Source: Pseudonocardiaceae bacterium YIM PH 21723
GTDB taxonomy: Bacteria; Actinomycetota; Actinomycetes; Mycobacteriales; Pseudonocardiaceae
Direction: 5' to 3'
Assembly (NCBI GenBank): GCA_003600225.1
Contig: QZFT01000078.1
Location: forward strand, 62,001-126,000
Length of the DNA stretch: 64,000 nucleotides
Shown here piece by piece: positions 56,083-64,000 of the stretch (the first letter of the stretch is position 1; the number at the start of each line of letters is the position of its first letter). The position numbers and the translations under genes were made by a program. A model generated the notes under the pieces. It was not told the origin of the DNA, did not search any database, and saw only the letters and a program-made list of their open reading frames with translations.

Positions 56083-57711
56083 ATGCCATCAACACCGACA
56101 ACTAAGTCTCAAGTTCAGGCTTATAAGTTCGTACTCCGGAGGATGGAATCGGCATTGGTCCGGAAGGACCCCATCCTGCTGCACGACCCGATGAGTGGTC
56201 ATCTACGTGCGGTTACCGGAGGTATTGCCCTCGCCGTCGTCATCGGACTGGCCTTCCTGGCGGTGGGTTTCTTCAACCCGAAGTCCGGTGCGGGCGACTC
56301 GGGAATCGTGCGGAGTTCGCAGTCGGGTGCGGTCTACGTCATCGGGCAGAACCCCCGGCGGCTGATCCCGATGCTGAACGTCGCCTCCGCCCGGTTGCTG
56401 ATCCTGGCGCAGAACCCGAACTCCAACGGCGACCAGCTCAAGGTCAATGAAGCGGACGAGGGCCAGCTGGCCGACATCTCCCGCGACCGGCTCACCGGCA
56501 TCGTCGGCGCGCCGGACTGGCTGCCGGACGCCGAACACCGCGCCGCGGCGAAGTGGCAGGTCTGTGACGCCCCGGACCCTGACAAGCCGCAGCACTACTT
56601 GACCAGCGTGCTGGTCGACGCGGGCACTAACGGTGAGCTGGGCGAGAAGGACATCATCCCGGTCAAGGCTGCGGGCACGAATGACCTCTACCTGATCTAT
56701 CGCGTTGGCAAGCCGGATTCGCGACCTGATCACGCCAGGGTCGTGCGCTCCAAGATCGACACCGGTCAGATCTTGGACAACTCTGATGAAGCCCTCAGGC
56801 GGGTCTACAACGTGATCCCGTCGCTGGCCGGGCAGGAGCCGAGGGAGATCTCCAAGGCCACACTGTCCGCTATTCCCGAGGCTAGGGCCTTTGCGGCACC
56901 CGTCATCGACGGTATGGGTGAGCGGACCACCGGGACGGCGCTGGTCGGCGATATCGGCACGACCACCGAGTTCAACGGCCCGCCCAAGACGTGGGTCGTG
57001 CTCAAGAACGGCAAGCAAGAGGTCACCCCGATGGTGGCCAAGATGATCAAGTACCTGGGCAACAAGGGCAAGCAGTTGCCGGGTGACGTCCCGTCTGCCG
57101 ACCTGGAGCGGGTGGGAATCGCGTCGACGGGGAAGCTGGAGAACCTGAACGACTACCCCTCGATCGACGCCGTGTACCTGTCTCCCAGCAACGCCAACCG
57201 TGCGGTCTGCTTCCAGTGGAGCGGCGAGGGTAAGGAAGTCAGCACAGTCTCGCTTGGGGAGCGGCTGCCGATCGATAACGACGACAAGGGACAACCGATG
57301 CGGCCGGTCCAGCTCATCGGCGCCGATGGCGAGAAGGACAACTTGGACGGCATGTTCATGAAGCCGGGTCGTGGTGGCGTGGTGCATGCCGCCAACAGCG
57401 AGGCCGATTTCAAGTCTGGAGCGATCTTCCTGGTCTCTGACCGGGGTGTCGCCTACGGCGTGCGGGATGCCAAGGTGGCCAAGGGCCTCGGTTTGGGTGA
57501 AACCAATGACTTCGGTGCGGCTCCGACGAGCATCCTTCGGCTGCTGCCCCGTGGTCCCGGTCTGAACCCGGATGACGCCCGGCGGACCTACGACACCCCG
57601 CGTCTGGCGGACTGCGTGACGATCGTCGATGGGGACAAGAAGCCGGCCGTGTGCGACAGGCTCTCCAAGCCGCTCCCGCTGCCCTCAACGGCCGCTGCGA
57701 GCGGTAACTGA
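56083..57711 (+). CDS. eccB: Type VII secretion protein EccB
   Basis: 542 aa. A short cytoplasmic N-terminus with TKSQVQAYKFVLRRMESALVRKD, the EccB signature, one transmembrane helix (IALAVVIGLAFLAVGFF, about 48-64) and a large periplasmic repeat domain (YVIGQNPRRLIPMLNVASARL). Two cysteine pairs probably form disulphides. EccB is a core subunit of the ESX translocon. It is followed by a strong terminator. Confidence 0.92.
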   Translation: MPSTPTTKSQVQAYKFVLRRMESALVRKDPILLHDPMSGHLRAVTGGIALAVVIGLAFLAVGFFNPKSGAGDSGIVRSSQSGAVYVIGQNPRRLIPMLNVASARLLILAQNPNSNGDQLKVNEADEGQLADISRDRLTGIVGAPDWLPDAEHRAAAKWQVCDAPDPDKPQHYLTSVLVDAGTNGELGEKDIIPVKAAGTNDLYLIYRVGKPDSRPDHARVVRSKIDTGQILDNSDEALRRVYNVIPSLAGQEPREISKATLSAIPEARAFAAPVIDGMGERTTGTALVGDIGTTTEFNGPPKTWVVLKNGKQEVTPMVAKMIKYLGNKGKQLPGDVPSADLERVGIASTGKLENLNDYPSIDAVYLSPSNANRAVCFQWSGEGKEVSTVSLGERLPIDNDDKGQPMRPVQLIGADGEKDNLDGMFMKPGRGGVVHAANSEADFKSGAIFLVSDRGVAYGVRDAKVAKGLGLGETNDFGAAPTSILRLLPRGPGLNPDDARRTYDTPRLADCVTIVDGDKKPAVCDRLSKPLPLPSTAAASGN

Positions 57712-57727
57712 TCACTGAACGACCCAC

Positions 57728-57755
57728 GGGGCCCCTGCCGATAGGCAGGGGCCCC
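57728..57755 (+). terminator. Terminator downstream of eccB
   Basis: GGGGCCCCTGCC pairs perfectly over 12 bp with GGCAGGGGCCCC around a GATA loop, 16 bases after the eccB stop. Confidence 0.85.
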
Positions 57756-58334
57756 TCGTCGTTCTGAGCCCCTGTTCCGATCGGCAGATGCCGATTTGAG
57801 ACTGAAGACGGTTGAGCTGTCCATTTCGAGACAAGTCGATCGAATATCGGTGAATATCATGAATTCGCCCGAATGGAACAGTCGACATGATGTTCACCTA
57901 ATATTCACGCATTTCGACCGGTATGCGGTTGAGGTAGATTCGAACAATTGCCGGCATCGTTCTGATGCTGCCTGAGCAGAGCCGGATACCTTAGCCCTGT
58001 TGGGTACTCTTTCTGTTCAACTAAAACAATTTTTTTGCTCTGGCGGAGGCGTGCAATACCTTGTTGTACTGCGTCCAGTCATCGATCGGCGTCAACGCCA
58101 AGATCTACATGTGTGGCCCGCTCGAGATGTTTTGTGCGAGGCAAGGTGTTTCCGATTTATGGTCTGAGCACTATTCGATGGGCATGAAGGTGCGATGTTC
58201 ACGCAATCCGACCGCAATGACATCGTTGACTGTGTGACCTTTATCACTACTTAAGGGAACTGCTCTCGCTGTCGCCGGGATCCTCTAATACTATCCCTCT
58301 AGTAATTCGGTCGATATAAATTTGGGGATTCCGA
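57756..58334 (+). other. AT-rich non-coding stretch
   Basis: About 580 nt with visibly lower GC than the rest (for example AAACAATTTTTTTGC near 58024 and AGTAATTCGGTCGATATAAA near 58302). I see no gene. It probably includes the promoter of the SH3-like gene and may be recently acquired or degraded DNA. Confidence 0.45.
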
Positions 58335-58715
58335 ATGAAGATTTGGAAATTTTTCGGGCGGGCCGTAGTTGTTGTGGCTTCAATTTCGCTTGCATCTAGC
58401 GTTGCGCAGACGGCAACTGCGAATTCAAGCGTCCCTGGAGTGCCATTTTTGGAATGCAATCAATCCCATGCTGGCGGCAAGGCCAGGCCAGTTTCCTTCA
58501 ACACGGACGGCGTGAATATTCGAATTGGTCCGGATGTGAGCTGCGCGGTGATCGGGTCCGGCTCTTCTGGTCAGTCTGTGACGGAGTGGTGTTATGAGGG
58601 TGAGCGGGACAACTTCTGGCACTTTGTGACAAACAATTCCACCGGCGTGAGCGGCTGGGTCAAGTCCACATATCTCGTTGGTGATACTTCCCAATTTCCC
58701 ACTATCTGCCGTTAA
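58335..58715 (+). CDS. Small secreted protein with SH3-like domain
   Basis: 126 aa, ATG with GGGGA upstream. A signal peptide (about 1-29, hydrophobic AVVVVASISLASSVAQTATA) precedes a bacterial SH3-like domain: VNIRIGPDVSCAVIGSG, then GVSGWVKSTYLVGD. Such domains often bind cell-wall peptides. Three or more cysteines suggest disulphides. Base composition is clearly more AT-rich than neighbours, pointing to horizontal acquisition. It sits alone between eccB and mycP and is not an ESX core part. Confidence 0.78.
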   Translation: MKIWKFFGRAVVVVASISLASSVAQTATANSSVPGVPFLECNQSHAGGKARPVSFNTDGVNIRIGPDVSCAVIGSGSSGQSVTEWCYEGERDNFWHFVTNNSTGVSGWVKSTYLVGDTSQFPTICR

Positions 58716-59025
58716 TGTCTGAATAGAAGAAGGCGGACTTCTATCTGGCTGTTGGCGTAGTCGTCGCATTGTGAAAACTCGCGTAAGCAATGCTGTTTTG
58801 TAAGCCTGTGACAACTTCGCTAGGTGGGGTGCTGTCAGATTCTGTGTGGCCTTTTGGGGATCTCGTGCTGGAAAAGGATCGACTCACGGAAATATCCACG
58901 ATGTTTCTTTGTGGAATTTCACATGGATCCGAGCAATAACAGCTCGACAAACCGTTTTAATCGATTGATTGTGATGAATCTGATCTAATTTTTATGCGAT
59001 TTGTTCGATTTTCGCGCAGAAAAAG
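58716..59025. other. AT-rich non-coding stretch after the SH3-like gene
   Basis: About 310 nt of low-GC sequence between the SH3-like gene and the mycP terminator. No gene or clear repeat is visible. Confidence 0.4.
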
Positions 59026-59053
59026 GGGGCGGCCACCCGAAGGTGACCGCCCC
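59026..59053 (-). terminator. Terminator of the eccD-mycP operon
   Basis: On the minus strand GGGGCGGTCACC and GGTGGCCGCCCC form a 12-bp stem (one mismatch) with a TTCG loop, followed by CTTTTT. It is 15 nt after the mycP stop. Confidence 0.85.
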
Positions 59054-59068
59054 TGTGCCGTACCGGCT

Positions 59069-60328
59069 CTATGTCGCCTGACGCCGGTTTCGCTTGACCG
59101 TGAACACGATGAACGCGGTGAGGAGCAGGCCGACGAAGGCCGCACCGGTGACCGACAGCGAGACGATCATCGGCCACTTGCTGGGCGCCTGGGGACCGTT
59201 GACGCTCATCAACAGCTCAGCGGCCGGTTTGCCCGCGTCGCCCTCCTCTGGCAGCACCGCGGTGAGCGCTGCCTGCGGGTTGATGACGCCGTAACCGACG
59301 TTCTGGTCCCGGTTGTCCGGGCCGCTCGGGTGGCTCGAGGTGCGCTCGATGCGCCGCATCACCTGGCGGGCGTCCAGGTTGGGATAACGCTCCCTGACCA
59401 GGGCTGCCAGGCCGGCGACCAACGGTGCCGCGAAGCTGGTGCCCCGGATCCCGTTGGGGGTGCCCTGGTCCGGCTCGATGTTGCTGGTCGAATTGGCGCC
59501 CTCGCCGCCGTCCAGCGAGACGATCCGCTCGCCCGGAGCAGCCACATCGACCCAGGGGCCGGTGATGGAGAAGTCCGACAGGCCGCCGTCCTGGGCCGTG
59601 GAGGCCACGGTCAGGACGTCCTGGTCGTAGACCGCCGGGATCACCTCGGTGACCACATTGTCGGGCGTGTTCTGCTTGCTGCACGGACCGTTGCCCTGCT
59701 GCTCCAGGTTGCCCGCGGCGGCCACCACCACGGTGTTCGCCCGGACGGCCGCGGCCACGGCGTCGCGCAGTGCCGGGGTTCCGGCGCCACAACCCGCCTC
59801 GGAGATGTTGATGACCCTGGCGCCGTTGCGGACCGCGTCGTTGATCGCGTCGGCCAGCACTCCGGCGTCATTCCCGGCGGCCTGGTTCGTGTACTTCTTC
59901 GAGGTGTTCCGGTAGGAGATGATCTTTGCCTGCGGCGCCATGCCACCGAAACCGCCCGGCTTCTGGTCCCAGGACGCGGCGATCAGGCCGGCCACGATGG
60001 TGCCGTGCCCGTCGCAGTCGACCAGTCCGTTCGCCGGCGGGTCGACGAAGTCACGGCCACCTGTCAGCCTGCCGCCGTCGGTCAGCCGGGGGTGCTTGTT
60101 GACGCCGGTGTCGATCACCGCGACGGTCTGGTTCTTACCGGTCGCGAACCGCCACAGGCCCTGCACACCCAGTGCGTTGGTCTGCCAGGCCGGGTCCTCG
60201 GTGGGATGCGGCTTGGCACACGGCTGGTTGTCGTTCCGTTTCCAGTCGGCGTAGGCGGGCGGGGCGGAGACGACCAGCATGCCTGCGACGATCAGGGTTG
60301 CCGCTATGCGCTTTCGCATACGCCTCAT
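59069..60328 (-). CDS. mycP: Mycosin, type VII secretion subtilisin-like protease
   Basis: 419 aa from ATG 60328, which overlaps the eccD stop (ATGA). A signal peptide (about 1-27) is followed by a subtilase domain: Asp73 in VIDTGVN, His108 in DGHGT, Asn207 in AAAGN and Ser298 in GTSFAAP. One C-terminal transmembrane helix (about 392-413) anchors it with a basic tail. Mycosins are essential for ESX complex stability. All catalytic residues are intact. Confidence 0.93.
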   Translation of the reverse strand: MRRMRKRIAATLIVAGMLVVSAPPAYADWKRNDNQPCAKPHPTEDPAWQTNALGVQGLWRFATGKNQTVAVIDTGVNKHPRLTDGGRLTGGRDFVDPPANGLVDCDGHGTIVAGLIAASWDQKPGGFGGMAPQAKIISYRNTSKKYTNQAAGNDAGVLADAINDAVRNGARVINISEAGCGAGTPALRDAVAAAVRANTVVVAAAGNLEQQGNGPCSKQNTPDNVVTEVIPAVYDQDVLTVASTAQDGGLSDFSITGPWVDVAAPGERIVSLDGGEGANSTSNIEPDQGTPNGIRGTSFAAPLVAGLAALVRERYPNLDARQVMRRIERTSSHPSGPDNRDQNVGYGVINPQAALTAVLPEEGDAGKPAAELLMSVNGPQAPSKWPMIVSLSVTGAAFVGLLLTAFIVFTVKRNRRQAT

Positions 60329-61740
60329 CCCAGGTTCACGTGGCGCAGGTAGTCGTAGACCTTCATCACGCCGAGCGCCAGGGGCAGTACCGCGGCGATC
60401 AGCACGGCCTCGCCGATGTCCACCGAGCGGCGCAGCACCGGGGAGAACCGCTGGTTCGGGAACACCACGCCGAGCACCAGGCCGAGCACGCCCAGGATCA
60501 GCAGCAGGCCGAAGATGTACAGCAGCCGGGCGCTGGGGGTGGCGGTCCACAGCCACGCGATCAGGAAGCCGCCGAGGGTCACCATGCCCGAGGTGAGCAG
60601 CGCGATCGCCTGGCTGCCGTTGGCGTAGCTGCGGGCGCGCAGCATCAGTACGGCCGCGACCACGGCGGCCAGCAGGCCGCCCCAGAAGCCCTCGGCGGTG
60701 GAGGCGATGATCGAGCCGATCGCGGCGGCCGCGCCGCAGCCGATCATCAGGCCGGTCAGGTAGGAGTGGGCCAGGTCGGCGCGGTGCTCGATGACGGCGA
60801 AGTCGGCGAACTCGTTGTCCTCCTTGAGGTCCTCGGCGGAGGTCGGGACCTGAGGAAGCGGCAGCTTGGCCAGTTGGATGGTCAGCCTGGGCAGCGAGGA
60901 CAGCAGCATGACGCCGAAGGCGGCCATGCCGGCGCCGAAAGCGGCGGCGTGCGTGTTGGGCATCAGCGCGGCGACCAGGGCGGCGATCGCACCGATCGTC
61001 GAGGCGATGGCGACCGCGATGAACGTGGTCACGCCACGGCCGATGATCAGCAGCGATGCGGCCGCGAAGACCAGGGTCAACACGCAGGCCAGCAGCAGGT
61101 TGTACCGGCCGACGGTCTGGCCCGGGTCGACCGGGACGATGTACAGGCCGGCCACGAAGGCCATCGGCAGGCCGCCCGCGGCGGCGATCAGCACGCCGGT
61201 CTGCGGGGCCTGGTAGGAGCGGGCCACCACGGAGCCGAAGATCAACGCGAGCACCGCGGAGACGCCGGCGGCGATGGCCGGGCCGAGGCCGGCGGCACCG
61301 GCGGTCACCGGGCCGGCCAGCAGCAGCGCGATCGCGGCGACGAACAGCGCCAGCGAGCCGGCGATGTGGCCGAGCTTCTGGGCGGTCTCCTTGGTCCACG
61401 GACGGTAGGTGTCCGGGTCGGACTCGGCGATCGCGTCCACCACGTCGTCGTACAGCGGCGGCGGCGGATTTTCACTCGCTCGGCGTAGCTGCAGCATGTC
61501 GCCGTCGGTCACGCCCAGCGTGGCGATGGTGTGGCTCGGGTCCAGCGGGCCCTCACCGAGCTTGGCCAGTACCCACCCGCCGTGCTGCCGGGCGACGGGG
61601 TCCTGCGGGGACTCCTTCGCCATGCCGAGCACCATCGGCAGTAGGTCGGCGACAGACACATTCGCTGGTAGTGCCACGTCGATTCGCGTCCTAGGCGCTA
61701 CTACCGTCACCCTGCTGAACACGGTCGTCCCGGTTGCCAC
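60325..61740 (-). CDS. eccD: Type VII secretion membrane protein EccD
   Basis: 471 aa from GTG 61740 (GAGGGG upstream); a TTG nine codons earlier is the alternative. A ubiquitin-like N-terminal domain (about 10-90, VTVVAPRTRIDVALP to DGDMLQLRR) leads to about eleven transmembrane helices. EccD dimers line the ESX translocation pore. It is co-transcribed with mycP. Confidence 0.92.
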   Translation of the reverse strand: MATGTTVFSRVTVVAPRTRIDVALPANVSVADLLPMVLGMAKESPQDPVARQHGGWVLAKLGEGPLDPSHTIATLGVTDGDMLQLRRASENPPPPLYDDVVDAIAESDPDTYRPWTKETAQKLGHIAGSLALFVAAIALLLAGPVTAGAAGLGPAIAAGVSAVLALIFGSVVARSYQAPQTGVLIAAAGGLPMAFVAGLYIVPVDPGQTVGRYNLLLACVLTLVFAAASLLIIGRGVTTFIAVAIASTIGAIAALVAALMPNTHAAAFGAGMAAFGVMLLSSLPRLTIQLAKLPLPQVPTSAEDLKEDNEFADFAVIEHRADLAHSYLTGLMIGCGAAAAIGSIIASTAEGFWGGLLAAVVAAVLMLRARSYANGSQAIALLTSGMVTLGGFLIAWLWTATPSARLLYIFGLLLILGVLGLVLGVVFPNQRFSPVLRRSVDIGEAVLIAAVLPLALGVMKVYDYLRHVNLG

Positions 61741-61993
61741 GTGAGGTCCCCTCGTCCTGATCGTCAAGCGCGGTTCGGGGTGAACTTTGCCGAACCGTCA
61801 CACACCCTTTGCACGCGCCCCTAGTATGGCCCCACCAAGTTCCGCCGAATGGCCGGTTCCGTGATGTTGATCGGGAAAATTTCCGGTCTATGCACCTTGG
61901 CATTTTTTATGGGGGTGGCGGTGTGAACCGGACTGGGGCAATAGATCAGACTTGGCGCACTCGAAAGTCGGATCGAGGAGAGGTGTCAAACCG
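61741..61993. promoter_or_regulatory. Divergent promoter region eccD / eccC
   Basis: About 250 nt between divergent eccD and eccC. It is somewhat AT-rich near 61880-61920. The two transcripts probably start here, but I cannot choose a specific promoter. Confidence 0.4.
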
Positions 61994-64000
61994 GTGAGCA
62001 CGCTGCAGTTCAAGCGATCGCCTCGGCAGCAGCCCCCGCGCCCGCCCGGTGGCGAGGTGCATTTGGAGCCACCACCAGAGATCCCCAGGCTCATCCCGGG
62101 GAGCATGATCCAGAAGATCCTGCCGTTCGCCATGGTCGCGATGTCCCTGGGCATGGTCGCCTACATGGTCACCAGCAAGAACGGTGGCGGGCCCCAATCG
62201 ATCATCTTCGGCGGCATGATGGTCATGTCCACCGTCGGCATGCTCGCCGGTGGCGGTGGCGGCAAGGGTGGCGGCCAGCAGAAGGCCGAGATGAACGAGG
62301 ACCGCAAGGACTACCTGCGGTACCTGGCCCAGATGCGGGAGCGTGCCCGCGAATCGGCTGACGAGCAGCGCAAGGCCACCGAGTGGAGCCACCCGGAGCC
62401 GCGCAACCTGTGGACCGTCGCCGCCAGCAGGCGGATGTGGGAACGCAGGCAGAACGACCCCGACTTCTGCCACCTGCGCGTCGGACTCGGCTCGCAGCGT
62501 CTGGCCACCCGCCTCGTGCCGCCGCAGACCGGACCCGTCGACGAACTCGAGCCGCTCGCCACGCTGGCGCTGCGCCGGTTCGTCCGCGCCCACTCGATCG
62601 TCGACCGGCTGCCCATCGCCATCTCGCTGAAGGGCTTCGCCGCCGTCGCGATCAACGGTGAGCGGGAGCAGGTGCGTGGCGTCGCCCGCGCCATGATCAG
62701 CCAGCTGGCCACCTTCCACACCCCGGACGACGTACTCATCTGCCTGGTCAGCCAGGGCCGCGCCCGCGAGCAGTGGGAATGGCTCAAGTGGCTGCCGCAC
62801 ACCCAGAGCCCCCGCCTGGTCGACGGCATCGGCTCGCAGCGGCTGATGGCCTCCTCGCTCTCCCAGCTGGAGAACGAGCTGCTGGACGCCGAGCTGATCG
62901 ACCGGCCCCGGTTCCAGCGTGGCGCCACGCTGGCCTCCGACCAGCCGCACATCGTGATCATCATCGATGAGGGCCAGGTCAGCCGCGAAGAGCGGATCGT
63001 GCTGGAGGACGGCCTGGTCGGCGTCACCCTGCTCGACCTGTCCGACTCGCTGGGCAAGCTCGCCGCGAAGCGCGGCCTGCGCCTGGTGTCCGAGGACAAC
63101 AAGATCGGTGCCCGCAGTGGCACCGGCGTCGAGTGGTTCGGTGCCCCGGACTCGCTGTCCGCCGTCGAGGCCGAGAGCCTGGCCCGCCGGCTGGCCCCCT
63201 TCCGCATGGGCGGCTCGGTGGAGGCCAGCGACGACGAGCCGTTGACCTCCGCGCCCACCATGCTGGAGCTGCTCAACATCCCCGGCGACCCGATGACCTT
63301 CGACATCGCCGAGGCCTGGCGGCCGCGGCCGATCCGGGATCGGTACAACGTCGAGTTCGGCATCGGCGAGCACGGCCAGGCCGTCAAGCTGGACATCAAG
63401 GAAGCCGCCGAGGGCGGCATGGGCCCGCACGGCCTCTGCATCGGTGCGACCGGTTCCGGTAAGTCCGAGTTCCTGCGCACGCTGGTGCTCGCGATGATCG
63501 CCACCCACTCCAGCGCCACGCTGAACTTCGTGCTGGTCGACTTCAAGGGTGGTGCGACCTTCCTCGGCCTGGACAAGGCCCCGCACGTCTCCACCGTGAT
63601 CACCAACCTGGAAGGCCAGGCGACCCTGGTCAACCGGATGTACGACGCGCTGGACGGCGAGATGGCCCGCCGGCAGGAGAAGCTGGCCGAGGTCGGCGCG
63701 AAGAACGTCTGGGACTACCAGAAGAAGATCGAGAAGGGCGCTCCGCTCGAACCGTTGCCCGCGTTGTTCATCGTGGTCGACGAGTTCTCCGAGTTGCTCG
63801 CCTCGCAGCCGGAGTTCATCGAGCTGTTCGTGATGATCGGCCGGCTGGGCCGGTCGCTGCAGGTGCACATGCTGCTGGCCTCGCAGCGCCTCGAAGAGGG
63901 CAAGCTGCGTGGCCTGGACTCGCACCTGCGGTACCGCATCGGTCTGAAGACCTTCTCCGCCTCCGAGTCGCGTGCGGCGATCGGTGTGCCGGACGCCTTC
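61994..64000 (+). CDS. eccC: Type VII secretion ATPase EccC, 3' end cut by window edge
   Basis: 669 residues visible from GTG 61994. The N-terminus has two transmembrane helices (ILPFAMVAMSLGMVAYMV and IIFGGMMVMSTVGMLAGG). A degenerate DUF region is followed by the first FtsK/SpoIIIE ATPase domain with Walker A GATGSGKSEF (about 484-493), FVLVDFKGGATF, and Walker B LFIVVDEFSELL. EccC drives substrate export through the ESX channel and recognises WXG-type signals. Further ATPase domains are expected beyond the window. Divergent from eccD. Confidence 0.95.
   Translation, partial: MSTLQFKRSPRQQPPRPPGGEVHLEPPPEIPRLIPGSMIQKILPFAMVAMSLGMVAYMVTSKNGGGPQSIIFGGMMVMSTVGMLAGGGGGKGGGQQKAEMNEDRKDYLRYLAQMRERARESADEQRKATEWSHPEPRNLWTVAASRRMWERRQNDPDFCHLRVGLGSQRLATRLVPPQTGPVDELEPLATLALRRFVRAHSIVDRLPIAISLKGFAAVAINGEREQVRGVARAMISQLATFHTPDDVLICLVSQGRAREQWEWLKWLPHTQSPRLVDGIGSQRLMASSLSQLENELLDAELIDRPRFQRGATLASDQPHIVIIIDEGQVSREERIVLEDGLVGVTLLDLSDSLGKLAAKRGLRLVSEDNKIGARSGTGVEWFGAPDSLSAVEAESLARRLAPFRMGGSVEASDDEPLTSAPTMLELLNIPGDPMTFDIAEAWRPRPIRDRYNVEFGIGEHGQAVKLDIKEAAEGGMGPHGLCIGATGSGKSEFLRTLVLAMIATHSSATLNFVLVDFKGGATFLGLDKAPHVSTVITNLEGQATLVNRMYDALDGEMARRQEKLAEVGAKNVWDYQKKIEKGAPLEPLPALFIVVDEFSELLASQPEFIELFVMIGRLGRSLQVHMLLASQRLEEGKLRGLDSHLRYRIGLKTFSASESRAAIGVPDAF

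Overview
The window is high-GC actinobacterial DNA. The gene content suggests an actinomycete of the Pseudonocardiales (Pseudonocardiaceae-like), but the genus is inferred, not shown. Supporting points are the GC-rich codon use with many GTG starts, the actinobacterial order of the str/S10/spc/alpha ribosomal blocks, a type VII (ESX-like) secretion core, WXG-type proteins and an MmpS-like protein.

Region 1 (1-19827) is an accessory conflict island, read almost entirely on the minus strand. Operon A (9346 to 1) encodes a YbaB-like protein, a WXG-like membrane protein and an 865-aa polymorphic toxin with a C-terminal arginine-type ADP-ribosyltransferase domain. These are followed by a 1140-aa protein with three tandem ADP-ribosylglycohydrolase (ADP-RGH) domains, a 517-aa ADP-RGH with an extra C-terminal domain, and a truncated further ADP-RGH. 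Operon B (19315 to 10253) encodes an SseB-like protein, a small ESX-associated protein, a 1404-aa toxin (WXG-like head, Pro-rich linker, caspase/C80-like His/Cys cassette, GNAT-like tip), a 661-aa multidomain protein ending in a TNT-like domain, another ADP-RGH and a 237-aa TNT-domain protein. A secreted SGNH hydrolase lies between the operons. The common theme is making, removing or hydrolysing NAD+-derived ADP-ribose: two of the six ADP-RGH domains keep both metal-site motifs and four look degenerate.

Region 2 (20014-47418) is the conserved translation superblock: rpsL-rpsG-fusA-tuf, then the S10 operon (rpsJ to rpsQ), a terminator, the spc operon (rplN to rplO), a terminator, an AAA+ ATPase, secY-adk-map, a terminator and unrelated genes (S1 protease, membrane protein, FxsA), then infA-rpmJ-rpsM-rpsK-rpsD-rpoA-rplQ-truA. 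Oddities include a long basic tail on L22, an extra C-terminal domain on L17, a probable CTG start for truA and strong hairpins at operon borders.

Region 3 (47424-52933) holds a previously hidden 31-aa membrane peptide, an HTH-PfkB kinase fusion, a GT87-type mannosyltransferase, a maleylpyruvate-isomerase-fold protein, a RibD/DHFR-like reductase and an acyltransferase-3 membrane enzyme. A gene-poor stretch (52934-53880) follows, carrying a MITE-like nested inverted repeat.

Region 4 (53887-64000) is the type VII secretion core: an EccE-adjacent protein, eccE, eccB, mycP, eccD and a 5' portion of eccC cut by the window end. It is interrupted by an AT-rich insert with a small secreted SH3-like protein. 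This ESX-like machine could export the WXG-headed toxins of Region 1; that link is inference.
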